Below are positions 1-6,970 of a stretch of 7,557 bases of DNA, in pieces. Under the pieces are notes generated by a model, which worked only from the letters and a program-made list of their open reading frames with translations, was not told the DNA's origin and made no database searches. The stretch lies in NCBI GenBank assembly GCA_028713595.1, contig JAQTNZ010000112.1, forward strand, positions 1-7,557, in the 5' to 3' direction. This DNA is from Methylovulum sp. Lineage in GTDB: Bacteria; Pseudomonadota; Gammaproteobacteria; Methylococcales; Methylomonadaceae. The first letter of the stretch is position 1; the number at the start of each line of letters is the position of its first letter. The translations under genes were made by a program, and so were the position numbers.

Positions 1-57
1 TCCGGCTTGGATGTGCTGTTTATTGAAGACCTGATTATCGAAAAAAATCCGGCTTAA
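1..57 (+). CDS. C-terminal end of an unidentified upstream gene (partial)
   Basis: Reading frame 1 is open from the first base and ends at a TAA at 55-57. It encodes the last 18 residues, ending in IEDLIIEKNPA. I do not recognise a family from so short a tail. It lies on the same strand as the methyltransferase that begins 90 bp later, so it could be the preceding gene of one transcription unit, but the gap contains no evidence either way. The fragment could also be a chance open frame at the window edge, although its clean reading into a stop followed by an AT-rich non-coding spacer makes a real gene end more likely. Confidence 0.55.
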   Translation, partial: SGLDVLFIEDLIIEKNPA

Positions 58-147
58 AAAAGGCGGGGCGAGTGATTGGCCTAACCTAGCCCCTTAGATA
101 AGCCCACTACCAAGGCCTTACCTTAATCTTAACTTAGGCGCTATGCC

Positions 148-1002
148 ATGAAAACTGACACTGATTCAATACCTTATTTTGACGCTATTTTTGCCGGACT
201 GGACGATAACACCTCGGTGTTGGCGGCGGCTTTTGGCAACCATGTGCATTGGGGATATTGGCATGAGCCGGAAAATGCGGAACTGTCGCTCGCCAGCTTT
301 TTGCAGGCCGCCGACCAGCTGTCCGAACAGCATTTTCTGGCCGCCTCGCTTACGGACGGCCTGAAAATCCTCGATACCGGCTGTGGTTTTGGTGGCTCTT
401 TAGGCTTGCTTAATGAACGCTACCAAAACCTTGAGTTGCACGGTGTCAATATTGATCCGCGTCAGATAGCAAGGGCGCGGCAAAACGTTATAGCCCGCCC
501 CGACTCGGGCAACACCATCGACTTTAAGGTCGGTAACGCCTGTGCGCTGGATGATTATCCCGATGCCAGTTTTGATGTGGTGTTTGCCATCGAATGTATT
601 TTCCACTTTCCCTCACGGTCTGACTATTTCCAAGAAGCTTACCGCGTCCTAAAGCCTGGAGGGAGTTTAGTGTTCTCCGACATTATCGTCTATCGCCCGA
701 CATTTGCGCTCTTTTGCCTGCTGTGCTTGCCCTATAGGGGGCTGATGAAAAAATACTATGGCGAGTTGGGGACACCGATAACGGAAACGGCTTATAAAAA
801 ATTGGCGGCCCGTAGCGGCTTTGCCATCTCAGAAATCCGCAACATCACCGCCGGCACGTTGCCGACTTACCCGTTTTTGGAAAAATTCACCGAAGCCACA
901 GGCCAAGAAGGCAAAGACATCATTAAGCTTTACCGTTTCCAACATCTGATCTCCCGCTTAGGTTTGCACCGCTACCAAGTGTTTACCCTGCGCAAAGGTT
1001 GA
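148..1002 (+). CDS. Class I SAM-dependent methyltransferase (Methyltransf_11-like)
   Basis: A 284-residue soluble protein with a Rossmann-fold methyltransferase domain. Visible landmarks are HVHWGYW at residues 32-38, SAM-binding motif I LDTGCGFGGS at 75-84, a GVNIDPRQI segment at 99-107 whose Asp103 sits where the ribose-binding acidic residue is expected, DVVFAIECIFHF at 143-154, and the post-motif LKPGGSLVFSD at 168-178. This layout resembles small-molecule C-, N- or O-methyltransferases of the tocopherol, sterol or sarcosine methyltransferase type, but the substrate cannot be read from the sequence. The ATG at 148 is chosen because an ATG at 143 meets a stop after two codons. The only upstream Shine-Dalgarno hint is a weak TAGG about 9 nt away. 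The gene is followed after 3 bp by a PhyH-family dioxygenase, so the two are almost certainly co-transcribed and probably act on related substrates. Confidence 0.88.
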   Translation: MKTDTDSIPYFDAIFAGLDDNTSVLAAAFGNHVHWGYWHEPENAELSLASFLQAADQLSEQHFLAASLTDGLKILDTGCGFGGSLGLLNERYQNLELHGVNIDPRQIARARQNVIARPDSGNTIDFKVGNACALDDYPDASFDVVFAIECIFHFPSRSDYFQEAYRVLKPGGSLVFSDIIVYRPTFALFCLLCLPYRGLMKKYYGELGTPITETAYKKLAARSGFAISEIRNITAGTLPTYPFLEKFTEATGQEGKDIIKLYRFQHLISRLGLHRYQVFTLRKG

Positions 1003-1005
1003 CAC

Positions 1006-1776
1006 ATGAGCACCACTATCAGCCACTATGCCGAACAAATAGAGCGTGACGGTTACGCCATCGTTGACAATGTCTTAGACCCTGACCTGCTGGAGACGCT
1101 GGACAACGATATACGGCGCTTGGAAGCGCTGTTGTCCATCCCGTTAGGGAAAAACGACTTTGAAGGGACGCGGACACTGCGCATCCATAATCTGCTTACC
1201 CACGGCGAGCTGTACCAAGCTATCCCCGTCCACCCGAAAATACTGCCTATCATTGAGCATATTTTAGACCCCGGTTGCTTGATTTCCTCAATGTCCACCT
1301 CAACCCTATTGCCGGGTGAAACTGCCCAAGCTATCCATGCCGATGACCAGCTCATCCCGTTACCCAAGCCACATATCCCTATCATCCTCAATACCCTTTG
1401 GGCCATTTCCGACTTTACCGAAGCCAACGGCGCGACCCGCATCATCCCCGGCAGCCATAAACAAGACCATAACCCCGCATGGGACGGGCATTACGATAGC
1501 ATTCCGGCACAAATGCCCAAAGGCAGCGTGTTGATTTTACATGGCAGTGTCTGGCATGGTGGCGGCGCTAACCACAGCCAGCAACGGCGGGCCGCCATTG
1601 CCTTGAATTATTGCGCGGGCTATATCCGCCAGCAAGAAAACCAACAATTAGGCATCCCCAAACACATTGCCCGTGGCTTTTCTAAGCGCTTGAGTGAGCT
1701 GGTGGGTTATAGCATCTATAACACCTTAATAGGCCACATCAATTGTGACCATCCAGGCAAATTGCTGGATCAATGA
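1006..1776 (+). CDS. Phytanoyl-CoA dioxygenase (PhyH) family Fe(II)/2-oxoglutarate oxygenase
   Basis: A 256-residue protein with the PhyH double-stranded beta-helix signature. The iron triad is His111-x-Asp113 (in AIHADDQ) and distal His184 (in SVWHGGG). Arg194 or Arg195 in SQQRRAAIALNY is placed to bind the 2-oxoglutarate carboxylate. The family hallmark NGATRIIPGSH is at 141-151. With all catalytic residues present, an active hydroxylase or halogenase-type oxygenase is expected. Asp113 in the HxD motif favours hydroxylation over halogenation. The substrate is unknown; bacterial PhyH proteins act on varied lipids and secondary metabolites. The start lies 3 bp after the methyltransferase stop, suggesting translational coupling. 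The gene ends convergently 48 bp from the end of nifQ, and no clear bidirectional terminator separates them. I see no sign that this pair belongs to nitrogen fixation. Confidence 0.88.
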   Translation: MSTTISHYAEQIERDGYAIVDNVLDPDLLETLDNDIRRLEALLSIPLGKNDFEGTRTLRIHNLLTHGELYQAIPVHPKILPIIEHILDPGCLISSMSTSTLLPGETAQAIHADDQLIPLPKPHIPIILNTLWAISDFTEANGATRIIPGSHKQDHNPAWDGHYDSIPAQMPKGSVLILHGSVWHGGGANHSQQRRAAIALNYCAGYIRQQENQQLGIPKHIARGFSKRLSELVGYSIYNTLIGHINCDHPGKLLDQ

Positions 1777-1824
1777 CAGTGACGGTAAGCCCTAAAAGCC
1801 ATCCGACCCTAAGAAACAGGTTTT

Positions 1825-2394
1825 TTAAGTTTCATTTCCATAACATTTGCTGTAATCGATACAGACATCACAGGACGGTACGCGGCATAAATACAGGCCT
1901 TCCGATTCGCAAAGCTGTTTGTAGAGGAATTTTTTCCACTTCATATCCTTGTCATTTTTCGCCGCCAATTCAGGGAAATTATACTGTAGCAATGCAGTCA
2001 ATTGCCCCCGGTTCCACAGCCCCATATCTTGCCAGAGATGGTCGCTGCCTAGGCAGGCGGCGACCACCAAATCAATGATAATATCGCTGTCCACGGCCCT
2101 GGCATACTGGGCCAGTAAACCAACCAGATCATCTTTTTCCAACATCCGGCCAAAATCCAAACAGCTGCCTGATGCGGCCTTTTCAGGCAAGGCAACATCA
2201 GGAAAATACCGCCGGTTCACCACCTTAAATAACCCCACCTCCAAGCCCAGATAATCAGGTAGCGCACCTTTGCCATGCCACCAACTGCTAAGCATACAGG
2301 CCAGCCATTCGCTGTTGGGGGTCAGCAAAGGCCGCACCGTTAAGCGATGGTAGGTCGCCAGCACCTGATCCGGGCGTTGGGGTAGGGCTGACAT
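1825..2394 (-). CDS. nifQ: NifQ, molybdenum donor for FeMo-cofactor synthesis
   Basis: A 189-residue protein identified by its C-terminal NifQ signature: MKWKKFLYKQLCESEG at 151-166 followed by Cys170-x4-Cys175-x2-Cys178-x5-Cys184. NifQ proteins of Azotobacter and Klebsiella carry this Cys motif, which binds a Mo-Fe-S cluster and passes molybdenum to the NifEN/NifH scaffold. The central WNRGQLTALLQYNFPEL segment (127-143) is also typical. The length is normal for the family. The ATG at 2394 follows the stop of the FeSII-like gene by 2 bp and has only a weak upstream GAG, so translation is probably coupled. It is the last gene of the minus-strand nif operon and is convergent with the dioxygenase gene. 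No strong hairpin terminator is visible in the 48-bp gap. Confidence 0.93.
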   Translation of the reverse strand: MSALPQRPDQVLATYHRLTVRPLLTPNSEWLACMLSSWWHGKGALPDYLGLEVGLFKVVNRRYFPDVALPEKAASGSCLDFGRMLEKDDLVGLLAQYARAVDSDIIIDLVVAACLGSDHLWQDMGLWNRGQLTALLQYNFPELAAKNDKDMKWKKFLYKQLCESEGLYLCRVPSCDVCIDYSKCYGNET

Positions 2395-2396
2395 GG

Positions 2397-2747
2397 TTAA
2401 TACTCGACCAAGATGTCTTCATCCCTGACTATCATTTGGCAAGCCAACCGCCAAGGTGAGGGCAAGTCATCAACTATCATTTGTTCCAGCTCTTCTTTGG
2501 TGATTTTGCCGCTTTGTCTTAATACGGCTTTTTCTTTCTCAGTTAAGGGGCCACCCATACGGCCCGGTTTTTTGTCAATGCTGCTGACTTTTACCAGACA
2601 CGTGCCGCATTCGCCGTCTTCGCATTCAAAATCAATGGGGATTTTGTTTTCACGGGCCAATTTCAACAAACTTTGGGTGTGGCTGCCCGCCACCGCATAA
2701 ACGGTTTTGTCTTTATATTCAGGATTTGCAAAAGTAACTAAAGCCAT
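2397..2747 (-). CDS. FeSII (Shethna protein II)-like [2Fe-2S] ferredoxin, probable nitrogenase protection protein
   Basis: A 116-residue [2Fe-2S] protein with ligands Cys42-x4-Cys47-x2-Cys50 (ECEDGECGTC) and Cys103 (RLACQ). Between Cys50 and Cys103 lie 52 residues, against 34 in the neighbouring ferredoxin. The extra segment (about 67-97) is charged and helical in character, containing LTEKEKAVLRQSGKITKEEL. This extended loop and the tail DEDILVEY closely match Azotobacter vinelandii FeSII as I remember it. In A. vinelandii, oxidised FeSII binds both nitrogenase components in a ternary complex that is inactive but shielded from O2. Lys12 and Lys14 fall near the N-terminal lysines implicated in that interaction. 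The RBS is AAGAG about 8 nt upstream of the ATG. The function is inferred from similarity and context; a plain electron-transfer role is the alternative. Confidence 0.85.
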   Translation of the reverse strand: MALVTFANPEYKDKTVYAVAGSHTQSLLKLARENKIPIDFECEDGECGTCLVKVSSIDKKPGRMGGPLTEKEKAVLRQSGKITKEELEQMIVDDLPSPWRLACQMIVRDEDILVEY

Positions 2748-2774
2748 GATCGTCTCTTTTATAATTAAGGGTTA

Positions 2775-3101
<327 letters not shown>

Positions 3102-4385
3102 TTATGCCAAATCCGCCATATCAATCACTTTGCTTTGCCTTAAGCCGGTCAGCTCTTCTGCCAGCTCACGCCCGAACGTGTGGCAAAGCTCAATTTCTTC
3201 ATCGGTCGGAATGAGTTTTATACGCAGTCCTGGCACGGGGACGCGCAATTTCAGGCCCCGTAAGCGGTCTTCGACCATCCTGACGGCTTCGCCAGTCCAG
3301 CCGTAAGAGCCGAATACGCCACCTACTTTTGATTTAAGATTAATCACCACCAACGATGACAACAAATCCCAAACCGGCTTGACCGCATCGCCGTTGATGG
3401 TCGGTGTACCGAAAACGATACCATCGGCATCTTCGATCAAATCAACAAACGGTGCGAGTTCGCTACCTTCCAGGTCATACAAGGATGCCCGCACCTGCCC
3501 GATGCTCATCGCGCCTTCATAAATGGCTTCGGCCATCCGCCGGGTATTGCCGTAAGAGCTGATGTAAAAAATCAACAAGGTTTTTTCGCCACCATTAATG
3601 TCATTGGCTGATACCGTTTGTGACAGCTCGCGGTAACGTTGCACATAGCGTTGCGGGCGGTCACGCAACAGCGGCCCATGGGCGGGGACGATTTTATTGA
3701 GCGGCAGTAACGGTTCAATCAAGTCCAACGCCCGGTTCACATAGTCTTTGAACGGGCGCATGATGTGCGCATAGTAGTATTCAAAAGAAAACCTAAAGTC
3801 GCCGACTTCATCGTTAAACAAGCGGTTGTCGCAAAAATGGCAACCAAAGACATCACCGGAAAACAAGGTTTTTTCTTCCGGCAAATAGGTGCATTGGGTA
3901 TCGGGCCAATGCAAATAGGGAGTGTGCAAAAATTGCAGTGTCCTGTCACCTAGCGACACGCTGTCGCCCGTCAATACGGGGGTAAAGGCCAGGTCATCTT
4001 GTTTTAGCAAAGCCTTGACCATGGTCTGGGCTTTCTGCGAAATATATAAGCGGGCTTGCGGGGCGCGGCGCATCAGTTCCGGCAATGCACCGGTGTGGTC
4101 AGGTTCCAGATGGTTGAGGACAATGACGCTGATTTCATCATAACGGGCGACGGTCTCTAATCTGGCAAAAAAATCTTTGGCAAAGCTTTCCTTAACGGTG
4201 TCGATAATGGCGACCCCGGTGCTGCCTCTGACCAGATAAGCGTTATAGCTGGTACCGTTGGCGGTCTTCAGGATAATGTCAAACGTTCTTAAATTCGGGT
4301 CTAACGCGCCTATCCAATGGACACGCTCCGATAAGGCCACGGCTTGGGGGATGCCTGCAATGCTGAGTAACGGAGGTTTATTCAT
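3102..4385 (-). CDS. fprA: FprA-type flavodiiron protein (A-type flavoprotein, predicted O2/NO reductase)
   Basis: A 427-residue two-domain cytosolic enzyme. The N-terminal metallo-beta-lactamase-like domain (about 15-260) keeps the whole diiron ligand set: His92-x-Glu94-x-Asp96-His97 (NHLEPDH), His159 (YLHWPD), Asp178 (FSGDVFG) and His236 (PAHGP). The C-terminal flavodoxin domain (about 268-415) begins with the FMN phosphate loop SSYGNTRRMAEAI (276-288). Flavodiiron proteins reduce O2 to water, or NO to N2O, at the diiron site using FMN-relayed electrons. No rubredoxin or flavin-reductase domain is fused, so a separate donor is needed, and a [2Fe-2S] ferredoxin gene follows directly. I chose the ATG at 4385, which overlaps the nifO-like stop in ATGAATAA. 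An in-frame GTG at 4418 would add 11 residues before the conserved region. No Shine-Dalgarno site is visible, consistent with translational coupling. Confidence 0.92.
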   Translation of the reverse strand: MNKPPLLSIAGIPQAVALSERVHWIGALDPNLRTFDIILKTANGTSYNAYLVRGSTGVAIIDTVKESFAKDFFARLETVARYDEISVIVLNHLEPDHTGALPELMRRAPQARLYISQKAQTMVKALLKQDDLAFTPVLTGDSVSLGDRTLQFLHTPYLHWPDTQCTYLPEEKTLFSGDVFGCHFCDNRLFNDEVGDFRFSFEYYYAHIMRPFKDYVNRALDLIEPLLPLNKIVPAHGPLLRDRPQRYVQRYRELSQTVSANDINGGEKTLLIFYISSYGNTRRMAEAIYEGAMSIGQVRASLYDLEGSELAPFVDLIEDADGIVFGTPTINGDAVKPVWDLLSSLVVINLKSKVGGVFGSYGWTGEAVRMVEDRLRGLKLRVPVPGLRIKLIPTDEEIELCHTFGRELAEELTGLRQSKVIDMADLA

Positions 4386-4800
4386 GACGGCAAGCGGATT
4401 GTCCCGCCGTTTTTGCACAACTTTGCACGTCTTGCGTGGTGTCGGCGTTTACCAAACCTAGCCATGCGTCCACTTGCGGCGGGTCAAAACCCACCATCCG
4501 AGTGGTGCCGACCTGCATAAGCGGACGGCGTATCAATAAGGGTTGCGCCACCATAAATGCAAGGGCAGCTTCGGCACTGAGGCTATCCGGGTCGATTTCG
4601 CGGTTTTTAATGGCGGGGGCACTGTAGTTGAACCAGTCACGCACGGACAGATCGGCAAAAAAGGCGCGTAAGACTTCCGGTTGCCACGGTTCGGCCAACA
4701 AGTTTTTGGCAATGACCTGATGGCCTGCCGCCACCAGCATTTGCTTTTGCCGCGTGTTGCTTACACAACCGGGTTTTTCGTAGAAAATGACCGTAGCCAT
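4378..4800 (-). CDS. nifO: NifO-like nitrogenase-associated protein (ArsC/Spx thioredoxin fold)
   Basis: A 140-residue protein of the arsenate reductase-like (ArsC/Spx) family, in the nif-associated branch. The N-terminus reads ATVIFYEKPGCVSNTRQK, with Cys12 at the position of the ArsC nucleophile. A QPLLIRRPLM segment at 86-95 matches the ArsC substrate-loop region. The DWFNYSAPAIKNR stretch (55-67) replaces the usual ArsC residues. Members lie between fdxN and nifQ in Azotobacter, where NifO affects nitrogenase use when nitrate is present. The biochemical activity is uncertain and true arsenate reduction is unlikely. The ATG at 4800 has a good RBS, GAGGA 7 nt upstream, and is preferred over the in-frame TTG at 4806. 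The stop overlaps the start of fprA by 8 bp, and the start lies 10 bp after the ferredoxin gene. Confidence 0.85.
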   Translation of the reverse strand: MATVIFYEKPGCVSNTRQKQMLVAAGHQVIAKNLLAEPWQPEVLRAFFADLSVRDWFNYSAPAIKNREIDPDSLSAEAALAFMVAQPLLIRRPLMQVGTTRMVGFDPPQVDAWLGLVNADTTQDVQSCAKTAGQSACRHE

Positions 4801-4810
4801 TGCCAAATCC

Positions 4811-5089
4811 TCAGTGTGATTGCAACTCGGCCATGGCTTCCGCCATTTTTTCCGGCGGGATGCCGGTCAACGAGCCGGGCGGGTTAACCGCTTCGCCCAA
4901 TGAATTTAAAATGGCCCCTTCAATCGGACAAATGCTTGCGCATTGGTAAACCGGATAGTCGCCTTCACATTCGGTGCATTTATTGGCGTTGACCAAAAAA
5001 TGCGGTTTGGCTTCGTAAATGGCCTTGCTCGGACACACCGGCGCACAGGCAAAACAATTCACGCAAGTCTCAATAATTTTTACGGCCAT
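4811..5089 (-). CDS. fdxN: 2[4Fe-4S] ferredoxin, FdxN-like, downstream of nifB
   Basis: A 92-residue bacterial-type ferredoxin with two [4Fe-4S] motifs. The first is Cys9-x2-Cys12-x2-Cys15-x3-Cys19-Pro. The second is Cys38-x2-Cys41-x8-Cys50-x3-Cys54-Pro, with the enlarged x8 loop typical of nif and Alvin-type low-potential ferredoxins. A C-terminal tail of about 35 residues, rich in Ala, Pro and Glu, follows the clusters. In Azotobacter the fdxN gene lies directly after nifB and its product supports NifB-cofactor synthesis, probably as electron donor to the radical SAM enzyme. The same role is inferred here. The RBS is excellent: AGGAG 6 nt before the ATG. A 217-bp spacer with a terminator-like hairpin separates it from nifB. 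The nifO-like gene begins 10 bp later. Confidence 0.92.
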   Translation of the reverse strand: MAVKIIETCVNCFACAPVCPSKAIYEAKPHFLVNANKCTECEGDYPVYQCASICPIEGAILNSLGEAVNPPGSLTGIPPEKMAEAMAELQSH

Positions 5090-5306
5090 AACAAGCTCCT
5101 AAAATGGGGTACACCCTGTGCGCACTTATCGCTGCCAAAACTACGCAATATGGAAAAACGCACGGGGGGTTATCGGTCAAAACCCTATAAAACCATATTC
5201 GATCTATGGCGTTACCTTCCTGTATGGCGTATTGGCGGGCCGGAAAAATGTTGGGTTGCCAAAGCACCTACAACCCAACGTACCCCCCAAGTACCCTCTC
5301 GGTTGC
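5090..5306. other. 217-bp spacer between nifB and fdxN
   Basis: This is the only long gap inside the nif operon; the other gaps are 39 bp or less. Besides the 5244-5279 hairpin it holds a weaker GGGTT/AACCC inverted repeat at 5167-5185 and the AGGAG ribosome site of fdxN next to 5090. I find no open frame with coding character and no convincing second sigma-54 promoter. Confidence 0.6.
5244..5279 (-). terminator. Terminator-like or REP-like hairpin between nifB and fdxN
   Basis: A perfect 9-bp inverted repeat, GTTGGGTTG at 5250-5258 and CAACCCAAC at 5271-5279, encloses a 12-nt loop. On the minus strand the stem is followed after one base by five T residues, so it has the form of an intrinsic terminator 28 bp after the nifB stop. 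It could reduce transcription into fdxN and the rest of the operon, or protect the nifB mRNA 3' end. The GTTGGGTT/AACCCAAC palindrome also resembles dispersed REP-type repeats seen in many proteobacterial genomes, an alternative origin that the window alone cannot test. Confidence 0.6.
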
Positions 5307-6797
5307 TTATGCGCTTGCCCGCGCCGCTTCGGGCTGGGCATCTAACTTGCCGGCTGCCGCCATTTCCTTGTAAACCGCCATGACCGCTTCTTCAATAGGT
5401 TCCATAGCATGTTCACCGTTCGGCATGATACCGGCGTTTTCCAACAATTCCCAAGGCTCATAGCCGACTTTGGAACACAAGACCGCCTCGCAACCTTCCA
5501 ATGTCCGTACTGTCCGTTGCAGGACACTTTCGCCATCGCCACAGGTGCTGTCACCGCCACAATATTGGTCGGCTTTACGGTGGCTGATAAAGCGCACGCC
5601 ATCGGGTGAGGCCTCATAAATCAAAAACTCTTTGGCATGACCAAAATGCACGTTGATGACCCCTTGGCCGCTGGTCGCCACCGCCATCAGCACCGGACGG
5701 GTGGATAGCTTGGGTTCAGCTTTGAATTGCATTGATTTTTCGGCTTTTTCCAGACGTTTGCTGTCCATTTCCACTTGTATCGCCTGATGGATGACCTTGC
5801 GTTTTTCCATCGCCGCCTGATAATCAATCTCCATCTCTTCGATTTTGTCCAAGGTGAATTCATCGCCACGGTCTTCGCCCAATAGGCCCACCGCATCGGC
5901 GCGGCATTGACGACAATGGCGCATCATGTTCATATCGCCGGAACAGGCATCCTGTAAATCTTGCAATTCGTCATGGGTCGGGCCGCGTTGTCCCATCACG
6001 CCATAAAACGTACCGTGTTCGGCTTCGGCAATCAATGGCATGACATTATGCAAAAACGCGCCTTTGGATTTGACCACCCGGCTGACTTCCGCCAAATGTT
6101 GGTCGTTGACCCCGGGGATCATAACGGAATTGACCTTGACCAAAATGCCTTTGGCAATCAGCATTTCCAGGCCTTTTTGTTGCTGGTCAATCAGAATCTT
6201 CGCGGCTTTTTTGCCTTTGATGCGGCGGTTGTTCCAATAAATCCACGGATAAATTTTCGCGCCGATTTCAGGGTCTACGCAGTTGATGGTGATGGTGACA
6301 TGGTCGATATTGTGTTTGGACAACTCCTCTACGGCATCAGGCAAGGCCAAGCCGTTGGTGGAGACGCACAATTTAATGTCCGGTGCTTCTTCGCTTAAGC
6401 GACGGAAAGTCTCAAACGTACGCTCTGGATTGGCTAACGGATCGCCGGGGCCGGCAATACCTAACACGGTCATTTGCGGAATGGTTGCCGCTACGGCCAT
6501 AGTTTTTTTAACGGCCTGATCGGGGGTTAGCAATTCTGACACCACACCTGGACGCGATTCGTTAGCACAATCGTATTTGCGGTTACAATAATGGCATTGG
6601 ATATTACAAGCAGGTGCTACCGCAACGTGCATACGCGCAAAATAGTGATGGGCATCTTCGGAGTAGCAGGGGTGGTTTTGCACCTTCTCGCGGATTGAAT
6701 CGGGCAGTGCATCCATTTGATTTTCGGTAGTACCGCAAGAACTGGCAGAACAACCACTTTTAGCCGCAGGGGCTTCGTTTAAGACGGGCAATTGCAT
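5307..6797 (-). CDS. nifB: NifB, radical SAM FeMo-cofactor biosynthesis protein with C-terminal NifX-like domain
   Basis: A 496-residue protein that builds NifB-co, the Fe-S-carbide core of the nitrogenase cofactor, from [4Fe-4S] clusters and SAM. The radical SAM domain (about 55-300) carries Cys64-x3-Cys68-x2-Cys71 (ACNIQCHYC) and the AGPGDP motif at 115-120. Upstream HPCYSEDAHHYFARMH (42-57) and downstream HCRQCRADAVG (294-304) are typical NifB segments containing the additional Cys and His cluster ligands. A NifX/NafY-type cofactor-binding domain begins near 367 (RPVLMAVATSG) and includes VNVHFGHAKEF-like residues near 382-391 and YCGGDSTCG (412-420). This fused form is the usual proteobacterial architecture, and length is normal. 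The RBS is GAGG 8 nt before the ATG. It is the first gene of the operon, read from a sigma-54 promoter about 40 bp upstream. Confidence 0.97.
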   Translation of the reverse strand: MQLPVLNEAPAAKSGCSASSCGTTENQMDALPDSIREKVQNHPCYSEDAHHYFARMHVAVAPACNIQCHYCNRKYDCANESRPGVVSELLTPDQAVKKTMAVAATIPQMTVLGIAGPGDPLANPERTFETFRRLSEEAPDIKLCVSTNGLALPDAVEELSKHNIDHVTITINCVDPEIGAKIYPWIYWNNRRIKGKKAAKILIDQQQKGLEMLIAKGILVKVNSVMIPGVNDQHLAEVSRVVKSKGAFLHNVMPLIAEAEHGTFYGVMGQRGPTHDELQDLQDACSGDMNMMRHCRQCRADAVGLLGEDRGDEFTLDKIEEMEIDYQAAMEKRKVIHQAIQVEMDSKRLEKAEKSMQFKAEPKLSTRPVLMAVATSGQGVINVHFGHAKEFLIYEASPDGVRFISHRKADQYCGGDSTCGDGESVLQRTVRTLEGCEAVLCSKVGYEPWELLENAGIMPNGEHAMEPIEEAVMAVYKEMAAAGKLDAQPEAARASA

Positions 6798-6834
6798 GAT
6801 AATGACCTCGTGAAATGTATTTACGATAGGTCAA

Positions 6835-6850
6835 AGCATACGCCGTGCCA
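6835..6850 (-). promoter_or_regulatory. Sigma-54 (-24/-12) promoter of nifB
   Basis: Minus strand TGGCACGGCGTATGCT matches the RpoN consensus TGGCACG-N4-TTGCT at every defined position except one T-to-A change in the -12 box. The invariant GG and GC are separated by exactly 10 nt. Transcription would start near 6824-6826, giving a 5' leader of about 28 nt before the nifB ATG. Together with the two upstream NifA sites this makes NifA-dependent expression under nitrogen limitation very likely. Confidence 0.92.
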
Positions 6851-6866
6851 AAGTCAAAAAATATTT

Positions 6867-6879
6867 TAAGCCAATGATT
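6867..6879 (-). promoter_or_regulatory. Candidate IHF site in the nifB promoter
   Basis: Minus strand AATCATTGGCTTA matches the IHF consensus WATCAANNNNTTR at all but one defined position. It lies in an A/T-rich stretch between the -24 element and the NifA sites, where IHF normally bends DNA to bring bound NifA to sigma-54 polymerase. The motif is short and degenerate, so position is much of the evidence. Confidence 0.55.
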
Positions 6880-6921
6880 TTATCTAATTATTTTTTGTTT
6901 TCTGCACGTTAAATAAGAGAT

Positions 6922-6937
6922 TGTCCTAAATATGACA
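6922..6937 (-). promoter_or_regulatory. NifA upstream activator site, proximal
   Basis: TGT-N10-ACA with exact spacing (TGT at 6922-6924, ACA at 6935-6937), a symmetric match to the NifA UAS. It is centred about 105 bp upstream of the predicted nifB start of transcription, within the usual range for NifA enhancers. Confidence 0.8.
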
Positions 6938-6954
6938 GCCATCTATTAAAGTTT

Positions 6955-6970
6955 TGTCGTGAATGGCACA
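6955..6970 (-). promoter_or_regulatory. NifA upstream activator site, distal
   Basis: A second exact TGT-N10-ACA (TGT at 6955-6957, ACA at 6968-6970). It is displaced 33 bp from the proximal site, close to three helical turns, so two NifA dimers would bind on the same DNA face. It is centred about 138 bp upstream of the predicted nifB start. Confidence 0.78.

Noticed and set aside
61..95. Terminator after the first partial gene (GGGGC at 65-69, GCCCC at 89-93)
   Set aside because: The stem is only 5 bp with a 19-nt loop and no T-run follows.
1777..1824. Bidirectional terminator between the convergent PhyH gene and nifQ
   Set aside because: A T-run is present on the plus strand (1821-1826), but no matching stem precedes it and none is evident on the other strand.
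4386..4418. GTG at 4418 as the start of the flavodiiron gene (438 residues)
   Set aside because: It adds 11 residues before the conserved region and has no ribosome site; the ATG at 4385 overlaps the preceding stop in the usual coupled arrangement.
4801..4806. TTG at 4806 as the start of the nifO-like gene
   Set aside because: The ATG two codons later has a GAGGA ribosome site at ideal spacing, and its product starts ATVIFYEKPGC after the initiator Met, as expected for the family.
5120..5137. Second sigma-54 promoter before fdxN (minus strand TGGCAGCG... then GTGCG)
   Set aside because: The spacing between the GG and GC elements is 11 instead of the required 10, and no NifA site pairs with it.
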